A stretch of DNA of 64,000 nucleotides from Amblyornis subalaris (GCA_018881555.1 JACAXG010000007.1:4974643-5038642), one strand, 5' to 3'. Positions 34,818 through 47,331 are shown, counted from the stretch's first letter. The notes: generated by a model from the sequence alone, not told the origin. A program made the numbers and translations.

Positions 34818-37800
34818 GTTCTCTACCATATCAAAACCTAGATTTATTTTTTTAGTACTCTTCTAGATCTGTAAGGTTTCTTAGACATTCTTCTCACCAG
34901 CAACAAATTCCTCCCTGTTTTCATATCCTGTTTTACCACTGCCTTTGCATCAAGGTAGTGTGATGTGCTCACTGTTTGACTTAAATCTTTCTTACATTGT
35001 GTGACATATTAATGTTATCAAGAGTGACAGATTTAGTAAGATGGCTAGGAAGTTGAACTGTTTATGAAGGATGTAAGAGTTCTCTAGTTCCCAGTCATAT
35101 CCCTGATATGTTTTAATCTATTATANAAAATATAGTATTTGCACTTCTCTGCTTTTAAAAACAGGGGACAAGAACTACTGAGGGAACTCAACAGATAAAA
35201 AACCTTGAAGAACTATGCTAAGTAGTTTAGATTGATGCATTTTGATCAATCAATAATCTTCTGGGGATTTTTAGACCCTTTTTTGCCCTCTGATCAGTAT
35301 TTGCATCAGTAGAGATATTTCATTTCACGTTTTAGAGTGAGCACTGTCTTTGACCTTGCCCAGTCATTCGATAGCTCATGCATGTTCTGTGTGCTCTCAA
35401 GGCACTGCCAGCAGCTCTGAGTTAGTGTCAGCCAATTCCTTGCATATCCCAGAATGACATCCAAGATCAGATTATTTCAAAACTTATTCTTGCTGTCTAA
35501 TTTCCTTTGTCGTTTTCAGAGTGATTGACATTTTTGATGACCCTGAAAAATCACTAAGTGCCTAAGCAGGTCATTANGAATGACATGGAAGAAGAATAGG
35601 GGTATTGTACAGCAGGAACCAATGTGGAGGAAGGTTAAGGAGATGGCAAACATCACGGGCCAGAATGTAGAAAGAAGTTTTATCATATGTCCTTCTTCTG
35701 TAGCATAATTATACCAAGTTTTGTGCTCTCCATGATTCAGGGTTTTTTTATGTTACAACTCTTCTTCATCTGAGAAAAGGAAATTATTTTGCAAATAATT
35801 TTGAAGATGAGCAAAGGTTTAATGTATATTATCTATTTACTGATCTGTTTAGTGCTTAGTTTGATAGTGGCTAAAGAAAGAAGCTTTTGGGCACCCTATA
35901 ATGTCAGAATACAAAAGTAATGCAAAACTTCTGAAGAGTGGTAGCATGGAGAAGAAAAAGCAAACTGTGTCTATCAGTAGCTAACTTGACATTGGAACCA
36001 TTTTGTTAGTTACAAGGAAAAAATTACATGTGAACAGAGAAAAGGAGCTTACCCAAAGAGATCTAATTTCAGGGTAGCAACATGTCTCCAGAGATACATT
36101 CTTGTTCGAGGGTTGGGGGGACAAAAATATTTGATCTAACTTTTTTTTTTTAGAAACATTTGCTAAACAAAGGGGCAAAGTAATTTCCGGGAATGTATTT
36201 TATTATTTAGAAATATCAAATTGTTTTTCTTATTGCTGATATCCCATTTAAGAGGTGAAGTTGTAGCTACTAGTGCCATCCTTCTGAAGAATTGGAAAAG
36301 TAGGATTCTGCAAAGGGAAAGAGAAAGTTAATCTTTAATTCCACAGTTATTCCACAGCATTATGAAGATAGCCATCTTAATGCCAATCTGACAAGAGAAA
36401 GAGGTAAAGCTGTCTTACAGTATTATGATTTTATTTGTTAGAATGGTGCTGGGACAGGGGTAGTGGCTACAGCTCCTTGCTGATCAAAGCTAAACCATCT
36501 CCTAATCTTTTATGCATAGATTTTTATGACAAGATTATGGAAATCCCTAGCTCATCCAGTTGTCCAAGGCTGGATCATAGAAATTCTCAAGCACAGGAGG
36601 AACGTTACTAGCTATGATTATAATCATGGAACTCATTTCTTGAGTGAGTAATCCTAATACAAGCAAGTAAACCATTTTTTAATATTTTTTTTACCCACCT
36701 AAGCACTCTGATCCCATTTTCTGTAATGGGACTGTTGGCATGAATACAGATTAAAAGATCAGAGAAATGATGAAATGCTTGTAGTCTCTCTCTCATACCT
36801 GTTTTTTGGACCAGGCTTAACATGTCNAATTAATATTTTTGGATAAATCCGTGTCTATTTCCAATCTGATCAGTGTAACTAAAATAATCTTTCTTTCAGT
36901 GTAGATTGCTTGGGGGTCTTCCAAGAAAGGTCTTACACACCTCTTTCCCCTCCTTTTTTGCAACTTAAAAGTGTTTGAAGTAGCAAATATATAGTTGAGG
37001 AGAAAAAGATTTAAATATAAGAAAGATCAGTATCACATGTGTGCACTTGATTACAGAAATGTTGAAATATGTTCTCCAGAATGGGGGGATGGGATGAGGG
37101 AGGTACAGATGTCTNTGGTGCTTATAGTAATTTCATATTTTCATACTCAAAAATTATCTTGATTTTATAGCAAGCTGGAAATTAAACCACTTCTTAAAAT
37201 AGTCTTGAGGCAGAAATCTTCNTGCCACGTAATAAAATATATTTTTCTCAATTAAGGAAAACATTTGCATTGCTTTTTTCGTAGCAAAAGAAGCTGGTTT
37301 GGGAGAAGCACAGTTTGATTATGCTTCCATGAGGATTTGGGCAAAATTTTATTCTGCTGAATTAAAAACCTAGGCAAGCTTGTCTTTGCCAAAAAGAGGT
37401 AAAGGCCTTTTTCCTGGTCTTGGATCCTGGAGGTCAGCGTATCTGGATGACGTGACCTGTGTGGAGACCTAAGGTTTTTTATTTGTCCATGGTCTCATTC
37501 CAGAATCCTGGTTCACTTTTGACAGGGTTTTCTTGGTGTGCTACTTGGCTTTGTCTTCCCAGAAACGGTCAGCAGTACTGTCTTCCATCAGATTTTCTAA
37601 GCCATGNTTTTTTAACGTACATTTCAATTATTTTAATTGTTTGTGTTTTTTCTTGTCCTCCACCTCCTACAGTTTTGTTTTGACTCCATTTGCTTCCCCA
37701 AATACCCTAGAAACTATTCAGCTAAATGATGACAGATTTCTTTCCCTACTGATTGGATACTCTCTCACTACCTTGCTTCCAGCAATGCAAAACTGATGAA

Positions 37801-40069
37801 AATCGATGATGATCTGGCAGAGTTTAACGTAACATGGTTTTTCTGTCACCTTTGTGGAAGCCACATCTTACCTTTACAATTTCATAATAATATATAGCAG
37901 GTTTGGAACNGGTCTGTCTTTGACTGGGGGAATGTGGAGAAACTGGTGTCAGTGAACTAATGTTCTGCTGCGGCTTTGTGTAATGCAGTTATTACTTAAA
38001 ACATAAAAGCTTGTGTGGTGGTTGCATACTTCCTTCTGAGCTATTAGCATCTCACGCACTTTTTACAAGCTGAGTTGTAATTCNTGGAAAAAAGCTGCTG
38101 TACTGACAAGCACTCCATGTGTGTGGGGCAGTACAGGTGCACACACACAATGCTAATGAAATATGTGCTTTCTCACAGCACATCACTTACCAAGTTTTTT
38201 TTTTTTTGCCAAGTGTCAGCATAAATAAGCACTTCCTGCAAAATTGCTTTAATTTCATCTGTATGACTGCAAGCTTTTGGGCCTCTAGCTGGCTTTTCTG
38301 CACCTTGTTCGCACATCTTCCCTAATCACAAGTCTGCGAAGTTAACTCTTGTTTACAGAATTTCTTGCCAACTGTTTTTCACAAATCATTCCTGTTAACC
38401 TGTAGTGAAGTAAACATCCTGATGAAAGCGCATTTGTTATGAAGCTTCAGACTGTTGTTAGCTATGCTTGAAAATTACTCTTATTTGGATGTCAAAATTA
38501 TGTTGGAGTTCAGCTGTTGGGAGAGAATTTGGGAGATTGAAGGAGTAGTTAGATGTAAACCTGTCTTTTCAGATTTACTAGAATTAAAAGAGCTGAAAAA
38601 TAGGCAGGTACTAGGGGAGAGTTTTCGATCCTTGCAAACTTTAACAGCTGATAACCTCATAGTGCATTCCTGGAGTCTTATTATTGGTGTCAAGAGGTGA
38701 TCAACACTCTGTGTATGTTTTGGGAGGATGGAAACNTTTATGCATGCACATAAATTAGTACCTATGCCCCCAGTTTAACGTGTTGCAAAGGTAGTGCGTA
38801 ATGGAAAGAGACCATACATTTCTTTTCATGAGACTACAAAGAATTGTGGGCTGTACCAGTTCTTTTGTTAAACCTATTTCTGAAGAAGGAGTGTTTGTTC
38901 CCGTTCTTTGAAAGAAAGCTATTGTTTTGAGGTGGTGCATTCAGGACTGCAGATAGGCATGATATTATTTGTTGTTGTTTATATGAGCATGTGCTCTTCG
39001 AAAATTGTCTTTTACAAGATCTGGAAGTCAGGAGTACTCCATAAAGCTATCTAATTTGTGTTAATTTCTGTAAAAGGGGGATATTTTTGTATGACTGGTA
39101 AGTAAAAGCAATTACAGGTAATTTCAGCCTTTTTTTTTTTTTTCCCAGAAATCAACAAGCTGTCAAGAAAATTATTTTGGATGTTACGGGATTAGAATTG
39201 ACAAAATTTTCTAAGCCTTTTTTTATACTGTGCACCTCAGTGCTTAAAGCACTTTCCTGATTGGTTTGTTTGATACTGCATCCTACTTCTAAACTATAGT
39301 AATTTTAAGTTCTTTAAAAAATGTCAATACTCACAGGCAGATTGGGCCTTTTGAAAGCCATTGCATTTAAATATGTATGTAGATATTTACAGTCTGTTCT
39401 TATTGTTNCGACGTAACTGTAGGAGTATGCCAAATGTTCCAAAAGTTAAAAAGACCATTCTACTTTTTTTTTTCTCCCTAGAGTCCCCTACCCTTTTTCT
39501 TGTGTAACTGCAAAGCCTTCTGACAGAGTAGAGATTAAGGTTCTTGCTTTGTAATTCTACTTTGTGAAATAGTTGCTTTATGATGGAATACAATTTTTAG
39601 GATGCTGTCACTTGCAGTGCATAGGAGACAACAATACTGTGTCTGGTGGGATGGTTTTGCTTCGTTGATTACNTGACCAAAATTTTTTCTGATTGTCAAA
39701 TGTTTTCAATGGGATATGGTGATCAAGACATCTTGAACCCTCACCCCTCTCTCCCCAGCCAACAAAAGAAAATCTATATAAATATCTGTTAGTGTAGATT
39801 CTGTTAATTGCTTAAATAACACAAGCAGCTGTTAATTATTATTTTTAAATTTATATTTCCTGTTTAGATATTCTTACTGCAGAAGTAGAGCTTTATGTCT
39901 TGTTGATGCTTCTTGCACATTGTTGACTTGCATTCACATCAGAGGAAATCGAGTTGCGTGTAATACTCTAACAAAATTGTTCAGTATTATTCAGTATTAC
40001 CTTAAAAGATAATATAACAAAATTTAGTATCCAGCCAAAGTCTGGATAACTGCTAATGGTATCCTGTCA
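34818..40069. other. Non-coding, no recognised feature
   Basis: AT-rich sequence with short frames (87 codons at most). A T14 run is at 39130-39143, and a 10-bp tandem duplication 'ttcagtatta' at 39980-39999. A frame of 81 codons at 38455-38700 has no recognisable motif. No gene or mobile element is identified. Confidence 0.5.
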
Positions 40070-40540
40070 GAGTGAATCAGAAACTCAATACTGGACAGAG
40101 CACTAAGTGTTACTCATTTTCAACATTGCCAGCAGAAATAACAGAACTAATGGGCCGATACAGCACTGTGAGTTTTCTGTGTAATTGGCACCACCTAAAG
40201 CTGACCTTTAGCTTTTCAAAGCATAATGTATGTCTCGGGTACACAGCAAGAAGAGAAATAATGAAATTGACAGGCTGGACTCATCATTGGAAAAAATACA
40301 TAATCCATTTTACATTGTCACATAATTCTTTGAGATTCTGGAAGCCATCCAGAATCCATTTTAGTATTTTCAGACAAATGGCTGACACTTTAATGATCAG
40401 CTATTTAAGGTCAACAATTTAAAACAGAGTGGTGTGCTTGTTCCAAATGAAATTTAATGTTTGAAAAGGAGTTTAACGTTCGGCTATATGTGCAGCATCT
40501 GAAAACATAAATTGACATCCTCGAAGGAACAGATCTGCAT
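40070..40540. other. Candidate conserved non-coding element
   Basis: This block is free of homopolymer runs and repeats and keeps one plus frame open for 116 codons (40072-40422). It contains a 9-bp perfect hairpin ('gattctgga' 40334-40342, 'tccagaatc' 40348-40356, loop of 5). The texture, with scattered 'taatg', 'tcaaag', 'aattg' words and a lack of simple repeats, is that of deeply conserved enhancers. The open frame has no known domain and codes unusually many of Ser, Thr, His and Phe. Neither coding nor enhancer status can be shown from one sequence. Confidence 0.3.
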
Positions 40541-41747
40541 ATGTATCCATTTACATTCACATCTTATAATGTTAATAGTGTCATAAAAGTTGATCAGTTT
40601 GATTAAACGCATTTATCATTCTCTAGTAGTGTACACAGGGGCATGTACATTGGTTATGAAATGTTCTGTCTGCTGTGACATATTGAAAGACACATGGCAT
40701 ATATACCCAAATCACATATAAGACCTTGCTTTTCTAATTAATAAACATTGTGGCAAAATTTTGCTCTGGGCATGTTTTGACTTTTACTGCATATGTTTTT
40801 AAAAGATCGTTCCAAATGTTGGTCTGTCATGTTGTATCATTCTTTATTTTGTAATTTGGTAATCACAACAGACTTTTGTAGGTGTACTGCCTACTGAAAA
40901 CCAGCATCTTGGTCAATAGAGTTTATTTAAATGAAAAGAAACCATTAACTGTGTTAATATCATTCTCAGTATTACCCAGAACTAAAGCAATGCTTTATTA
41001 TGTTCCAGCAGTGATATACAAAATAATACCTACAGCAGGATGAGGTATAGTTCACAGAATTACAAAGTGCTTTTAACATGAATAAAGCTAAAGCTTAAGA
41101 GAATTAATTGCAGCATTGGATGTAGAGCACTTTGGATTATCTTTCTTGATCATTTGATTGAAAAAACACTTCCTACACATGCTTTCTCAATACAAGATTA
41201 GAATAATTACATCTGAGTAAATGCCTCAAAAAAACCCTCATGTGTTTACACTGAGTAAAACAATATGCTAAATTGCCCTTGCCTGTGCTTATAGTTTCCC
41301 CTGCTTGCCCCAGCTGTTTTAATGAATAGCTTAATATGAAAAATGTGTGTAGAAAAAGCTTCTATCTCTAAGACTTTCTAGTAATTGTTTTTGCGGATAT
41401 CAGTCTCAAAAGACAGTTTTAATCGCTCAAGAAATATCATTATAAAAAAGTTCTGGAACTGTAGTCATACTATAGATCACATACCATGTGTCCATTCCTA
41501 AATAAAGATCATTGGATGCGAGTTGAGCTGATTTGACAAATATTACTCAAGCATGCCAGCTAAAACTGCCACTACACACTTGGACAATGCGGAGTGAGGA
41601 AAAGGTGAACAGCTCCTTCACCTGCTTCCTCAGAGATGGTGAGATGGTGCCAGAGTTTCACTCAGAGCCTGGATAAAGTGTGGGCCTGCCATCAGTATCT
41701 CCTTGGTAGCCCCCTCTGATGCTCACTCAGCTTGAAGTGATGGTTCT
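40541..41747. other. Non-coding, no recognised feature
   Basis: AT-rich up to about 41560, then less so. An 8-bp tandem 'gagatggt' is near 41634-41650. The last 180 bp may be the body of the CR1 element that ends at 41818, but only its tail is recognisable. Confidence 0.45.
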
Positions 41748-41818
41748 CTGAGCAGAGGGCTGAACCAGGGGACATACAGAAGTCCTTTCCAAACAAGATT
41801 ATTCTCTGATTTTGTCAT
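41748..41818 (+). mobile_element. CR1 LINE 3' end (second copy)
   Basis: The words 'gagcagagggctgaaccag' then 'gacatacagaagtcctttcc' then 'attattctctgattttgtca' reproduce the CR1 3' terminus (family form: gagcaggggg-ttgga, a gatgacctccagaggtc box, ttccaacc, and attctgtg octamers). Divergence is higher than for the copy at 43.05 kb, so this insertion is older. It is severely 5'-truncated, with no coding sequence. Confidence 0.7.
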
Positions 41819-41929
41819 GACCATAAAATCACCCCCAAAAAGAAAAATCTTATTGGTGAATTCACTTCNTACTTCTGAATGTGCCTTTTTTCCTCAGTTG
41901 CTCTCTCTTTACCTCAGAAATAAATACCC

Positions 41930-42247
41930 ATGCTCACTGTGCTGCTGGTGGGACTAGCAAAGGCAGTTCAGCTGGGTTTGCCTTTGTGGAAGCCACTTGC
42001 TGGAGCCACAGTGATTATGAACCTTTTGTTCTCGGTTGTTGAACAGTACATTAGTTGTCTTAGTATTACTTATGTCCTCCAGCTGCTTTTACAAATCCAG
42101 ATTGTGATATCTGTTCAGCAGGTCATCATCATCAAATACTTCATTGACTTTCAGAGTCTTTTTCATTCCTGTGGCTTTATTGGCAAACTGGAAGAATGTT
42201 CTCTCATGGGCAATAATTTGAGACTAAACATCTCAAAAAACTTATTC
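41930..42247 (+). other. Sequence of unclear origin adjoining the LTR; possibly part of the same element
   Basis: A plus frame stays open for 129 codons (41930-42319) and reads into the LTR matched below. The product is rich in Leu, Val and Ile, with no domain I recognise. The block has lower AT than its flanks and no simple repeats. It could be the 5' portion of a longer LTR variant or internal retroviral sequence, or host DNA into which a truncated LTR was inserted. I cannot tell which. It should not be taken as a gene. Confidence 0.3.
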
Positions 42248-42627
42248 TGTCCCATATTTTCCNACAGACTTAAAGGGACCCCAGCTGACCACAGGCACAT
42301 TTCATACCATATGGTATGAGGGATGAGGTATGAGGGAAAGAAGGAGGAAGGAAAGGATGTTTGTTTTCCCAAGTCACTGTAATGCATGATGGGGCCCTGC
42401 TCTCTGGAGATGGCTGAACACCTGCCTGCCCATGGGAAGTAGTGAAAGAATTCCTTGTTTTGCTTTGCTGGTGTGTGCTACTTTTACTTTACCTGTTAGC
42501 TGTCTTTTTCTCAACCTGTGAGTTTTCTCACTTTTACCCTTCCAATTCTCTCCCTGATCCCGCTGGTGTGGGAGTGAGTGAGTGGCTGCTGGGGCTTGGC
42601 TGCTGGCTGGGGTTGAACCACGACGCA
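42248..42627 (+). mobile_element. Avian endogenous-retrovirus LTR
   Basis: The match to a widespread bird LTR is ordered. It starts with 'gaccccagctgaccac' and 'catttcataccatatgg', then 'tttcccaagtcactgtaatg', 'ctctggagatggctgaacac', 'cctgcctgcccatgggaagt', 'gaattccttgttttgctttg', 'tctcaacctgtgagttttct', 'cacttttacccttccaattc' and 'gtgggagtgagtgagtggct'. It closes with 'ctggctggggttgaaccacg' and a terminal 'ca' at 42627. The stretch that in the family carries the cAMP-response-like site and the TATA box is altered and shortened here (42302-42350). No flanking retroviral genes are recognisable, so this is probably a solo LTR. The 5' boundary is uncertain. Confidence 0.85.
42302..42319. repeat. 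18-bp perfect palindrome inside the LTR
   Basis: 'tcataccatatggtatga' is identical to its own reverse complement. It is followed at 42325-42340 by a partial repeat ('ggtatgaggga' occurs twice around 42313-42340). It sits where the family's promoter-proximal site would lie and appears to be a copy-specific rearrangement. Confidence 0.9.
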
Positions 42628-43051
42628 CGGTCAAAGCACAAATAAAATGCTTCAGTAGACAAACCCATCTGATTAGGCCTAGTTCTGCATGACCCCCTGT
42701 TTTACAAGGAGTTATTCTCGAAGACCTTGTCTGGGTTAGAAGGGTACTGCTCTCAAAGGGTGCTGTACTCATGCCCATTTAATTCCTTAATTGCTCAGCT
42801 GGTGTGAGGTGGTAAACAGTTGTTCACGGAAGTGTGAAGGAGAAAGACTTGCAGCACGAGGTGGTAGGTACAGCCCTCCCTGGGAGCACTTCAGTGCCAT
42901 AAGGACGACTGGCTGCACTTTCAGAGCAGACATTAAATAAACTGGGAGGGGGGGGAGGCAAAGTAGGGTGAAGAATGCTAACAAAAGCTTAACAATAAAC
43001 TTATACAACCTTCTGCACCTTTGTCAAACAAAGAAATGGACAGAAGAATCT
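42628..43051. other. Non-coding spacer between LTR and CR1
   Basis: Mixed-composition sequence with short frames on both strands (up to 73 codons in the spacer proper) and no recognised motif. A G8 run is at about 42950. Whether any part belongs to the neighbouring retroelements cannot be decided by eye. Confidence 0.45.
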
Positions 43052-43128
43052 AAAGGTGTTCCTGCCCACGGCACAGGTTTGGANCTAGATGATCTTTAAG
43101 ATCTCTTCCAACCCCAGCCATTCTATTT
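43052..43128 (+). mobile_element. CR1 LINE 3' end (third copy)
   Basis: 'aaggtgttcctgcccacggc' followed by 'ctagatgatctttaagatct' and 'cttccaaccccagccattct' is the classical CR1 3' end (family form: ggtgtccctgcccatggcag, a tagatgatctttaaggtcc box, and cttccaacc). Of the four CR1 tails in this window this one is closest to the consensus I recall. The octamer tail after 'attctat' has decayed to T-rich sequence. It is strongly 5'-truncated. Confidence 0.9.
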
Positions 43129-45570
43129 CTTTTTGTGATACAGAATGAATGAGTCACTAGGCAAAAAAAAAATTGAAACAAGTGACAACATCAAGGTTCA
43201 GTTGAGAGGTGTTACTATATCATCATTCTTCTTAGAACAGTATAAAGGAAACAAATAAAATCTCTATAGGTAAATATTAAAAGATGATAAGTATGAATAA
43301 AAAAAGTACTCCTTTAGCATTTTTACAGTAGATCTTGATGTTAAATAGAATTTTTTTGGCTTGATGATATGCANTCTGTTTAACCTCTCAATATAAAGGA
43401 CTAAAGACCCATGGAAAAAAAAAAAGTTATTCACTATATTTGCCGAAGCTCATATCTTCTTCAGTTATTTACACCTATTCACAGTGGATGCAAACCAGTG
43501 TTAGATTGTAATTATCTCTTTGTGTGAAACAGTGCTAGCAGTTTATCATTTACACTTTGCCTGGGTGTAAATTACACAGTCAGTCCCAGAACGTTCTCCC
43601 AGGAGTGGGTTGCACGAAGAAAACTTGAGAATGAGGTCATCAAAGCAGTAAACTCTCAATTCATCATTTGNGTGTCAGTGTCCTGTTTGTGTTGATAATA
43701 GTGTTTATAGTTTTTTTCNTACTGTCAGTGGGGTAAAATTTGAAAATTAGGGCCTTTATTTGAACTGCCTGAAGGAGATTACAAAGAAAGAATGAAATAA
43801 GCTATTCACTGTTTCTTGGTTTGCATGAGGTACAGGTAGTTGGCTCTGCAGTTATGTTCCAGTCATGCTTTAAAATAAATATTGCTTCACTTTCTGCATA
43901 TGGAGCTACCTGAGTGCTCTACTGTCAACACTACTGGAAGTTGTAGTGAGATCCTGTATGTCACAGGAGGTAATGTGTTAGTCTCACTGAATACATCAGG
44001 CAGATCACAGGCTGAAGAGCAAGATGGTGCTTAATTACTTAATTATCACTTTCTTTTTTTTTTTTTTTCTTTTTGGTTCACCCAGAGCTTGTTACAGTTC
44101 CACATTGCTAAAGGACTGCTTAGGGACAGACTGTGCTAAGAAAACTGCAGATGATGTCTTATGTCAATGCTGTAATTTCTGTTTTCACTTCTCACCTTAT
44201 GTTGTGAGAATTAATCATCTTTGTTACTGGNAGCACTTTTGATCTTTGTTTTTATACCGCATCTTGGATTTTGATTTGAAGAGTTCTGGTTTTTAGAAAA
44301 GAGACTTCACCAGTCAACAGGTATTGATGTAGAATTTTGCAATGTGTTTGGTGGTAACTTGTCCATGGGTAGTTTTTGTTGCTGTTGGAATCTCTCTGAA
44401 TACACAAAAAGGACCTCTGTATCACAGAGTTAAGTAACATGTCCATGAAGAATGTGAGCAGTTCTGCTTTTGGAAATAACACCATGGATGAAGAAATTTA
44501 AGACTTACTTCTTGAGGAACTAGTTGCAATTAAACATTTCAGTAGTTAGGGTGAAAGTGGTTGTGAGAGCAATNTAGCATATCTAGATAAATAGAACCTT
44601 TAGAATAATAAAGATTTGGATAAAAAAAGAATCTATGAAGTTAGTATGATTAGTTGAAGTTAGTATCTGTTAGTTAGTCTATAAAGAATTCCCTGAGGAA
44701 AATATCTTGCTTGAGGTGAAAGAACACAGGGTCAGAGTGCAGTTTTGAAAAGGGAACAACCTAAAGACACAGTAATGGCCTGTTTGGTGTTGAAAAGGAG
44801 AGAAAGATATCAAACGTGTTTACAGGGCCTTTTGGTGATCTGAAAGTCGAAACAGAANTGTAGAGGAACATGGAAGTAGGTATTGTTAGGAATGGATATA
44901 AAATAATAACATAAGAATGCTTGGATAAGATGAGGAATATTAAGGTTTATGGAAATACTCTGAAATCATATTTGAAGACAGGGAAAGCTAAAGGAAAGTA
45001 TGGTTCCAATGCCTAGCCAAGTGAGTACNGAAATAGTGGGTGAAATATGTGAGGCTGAAATGTTTTATGTTTCTGCTTTCTAATTTTTACATTATTGGTG
45101 ACCATGTGGTCAACAGTAGGATCACAGAGCAGTATCTGATAGCTATTAGAGCAATGAAAATAATAGGTCTAGAATACTTAAATAAACTACANATCTAAAT
45201 CAGGATAATGTGATGAAAATTGCAGTAGACTAGCTGTGGAGTTGCCTGAAAAAAATCTCTGAGTTCTTAGTATTTGAAAATGGTCATGGGTACACAGGAG
45301 TCTACAAGAATGGAAGTCATCTGGCACACTTAGAAGGGAGGTCTAAAATTCAGAACAAGTCAAACTAATGCTGGTAACAAGGAAAACTTTGAAATAACTT
45401 CTATGAGTGACAATAATGTTTACCCTTGGAGATCTTGTCAACACAGAATACCATTTTCATCCACGAATGTGGAATTTCCTTCTAGTATAAGAATACATGA
45501 GTTTTCTGTAGTGCTTTTGACAAAAAAGACGCAAATATTTTCCTTTGTGTTTCTTTATCTCTAATGCAGG
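43129..45570. other. Non-coding; imperfect 19-bp tandem at 44.64 kb
   Basis: AT-rich sequence without recognised genes. An imperfect tandem pair sits at 44637-44655 and 44656-44675 ('gaagttagtat' plus 'gattagtt' against 'gaagttagtat' plus 'ctgttagtt'). A T-rich tract is at 44052-44075. Short frames only. Confidence 0.5.
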
Positions 45571-45660
45571 ACAGTAGAGAAATCTGCTTTATTAAAGAAG
45601 TTGCCACTCACTCATGTCAGGCCCAGTTTCTCAGTCAGTATGAGGCATTGCATCAGGCAG
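45571..45660 (+). other. Candidate 90-bp exon-like segment
   Basis: A strong acceptor-like sequence ends at 45570: a pyrimidine-rich lead with 'tttctttatctctaatgcag'. From there one frame is open for 30 codons to a donor-like 'gca' followed by 'gtaaga' at 45661, an exact multiple of three. The frame in fact stays open for about 19 further codons before a stop. The encoded peptide, starting DSREICFIKEVATHS, matches no family I recognise. Segments like this occur by chance in 64 kb of intron-like DNA, so confidence is low. Confidence 0.15.
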
Positions 45661-47331
45661 TAAGAGAATGTGAAGTGTGGAATGAAAGCCCATTTTCCTT
45701 GATCCCAGTACTGCAGTAGTTCCAGCTCTTCCTTTATTCCTTTNGAAGTCCAGTTGCCAAGTTATCCTTTTTCAGCCTTTTTCAAGGCTTGTACTTGTGT
45801 CCCTTAATTAAGGGTGGATACATCCTTTGCCTGGTTAGCAAGGATATATGTTGGTGTTGGCCACTCAGAAGACACAGCTGACTGTTGAAGTCACATTTGC
45901 CTTTTCATGTTGGAAACGTTTAATGTGTGGGTATTTTCCCTGTATTAGCTTTTCAGCCTCCTGCTGATATTTCAGAAAGTGTGTAGAAACTTGATCTTTT
46001 TGATATCTCTATCCTTCTATCAAACTGGATAAAAATTGGCCAATAAATCATAGCTTCCTAAGGAAAATAAGTACAGAATGCAATTCCGAGACAGTTTTGG
46101 GAGACTGGCTTTAAAACCATAACAAGCATCAATCCTGCAGTTGTGTTTTAAAACTGGTGGCAGAAAATCCAGAGAAGTCTAATAATTTCAGTTTACTAGG
46201 TTGGAAGTTGATAGATGAAAAAATTTTGCAAGTCTACAGCTAAAAATCTAAGTCAAAGCTGAGACCTGAAACCATGTGAAGATGTGTGATTGATAAATAG
46301 AGTGCACACAGAGGGGCAGCAGATAAATACCTGGTTTTCCTGTAGGAGATTGATTGTGCTTGAGAAGCAGATGATTCAGTTCTTCTAAACAAAATCTGAT
46401 GTCATTTGTGTGAACCTAAAACAAAAATGTTTGATCAGCTGTTCAAATCAGGAAGGGTAAAGGAGTATATTCAAAGAAAAAAAAGGGTATCTTACCTGTC
46501 TCCCCTTTCCNTGGGGCTTGTCTCAGTCACAACCAAGTGAAGCAACAGAAGGGACAAGAGGTTCAAGCATAAAAACACACGTGTCCCATTATGTGATAGG
46601 ATAGAATCCCTTAAAATACTGCAAAGATGAAAAGTTATGATANAAGCAGAAAGGAAGGAAATGAGAAAGCAAAGGACACTTCTGACATTTTAAAGAGAGC
46701 TTAAGAGGGTNCTTTAAAAAGTGAAGTGGCACTGGGGAAGTCTGATCAGTGCAGTTAAGATGGAGAGGTAGCATAAAAGAGATGTGCAGGAGGTTCTTGG
46801 GCACTGAGTGGGTAAAACGTGGGAAAATGTTCTTCCCTTCCTCAAAATTAGTACTTCTTTGTCCACATCGTTTTTAATGAATATGTACAATGCAAATGAC
46901 TAGAAAAAATACTGGGATTTGCCCTGTCATTCTATAGCTTGTTGGCCTAAATATCTCACGCTCATGCCACAAACATAAAGCTGTTTGGTTAATAATTCTT
47001 TGGCAAAACCCCAGAGCATTAATGAAATTTTAATTTGTTTTGGCAAGTTGTGCATTGAAAAATTATTTTCACTGGGGTCTTATGGATTAATTTACATAAC
47101 CACTGGAAAATAGTGATAAATGGCTTGGTAATTTTATAATATTTTTTTCTACTTAAGCCTTCTGTGTCTTGGATAGCTTGTTTAATTTTTCNATTGGAAT
47201 AATATCTATTTTTTACCATTTGCACCTCCAGGTTGTCTTTTCTTCTTCTGCCAAAATACTTGCCACTTGTAACTCTTGAGTTTTCCTGAACTGTAGCAAT
47301 TTATACCTTTATTGGCTTGTTTAATGCCCAG
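45661..47331. other. Non-coding, no recognised feature
   Basis: AT-rich non-coding sequence with stops in all frames. No gene or mobile element is recognised. Confidence 0.5.

Noticed and set aside
36540..36600. Possible minus-strand CR1 tail ('ggctggatcatagaaattc')
   Set aside because: The 'catagaa' word alone is not enough; the 'ggttggaa...gatcat' box that should follow is missing.
42374..42778. Longest open frame in the window, minus strand, 134 codons
   Set aside because: It lies antisense across the LTR, whose identity is clear from many matching blocks. The frame follows from low stop density in that repeat and shows no domain.
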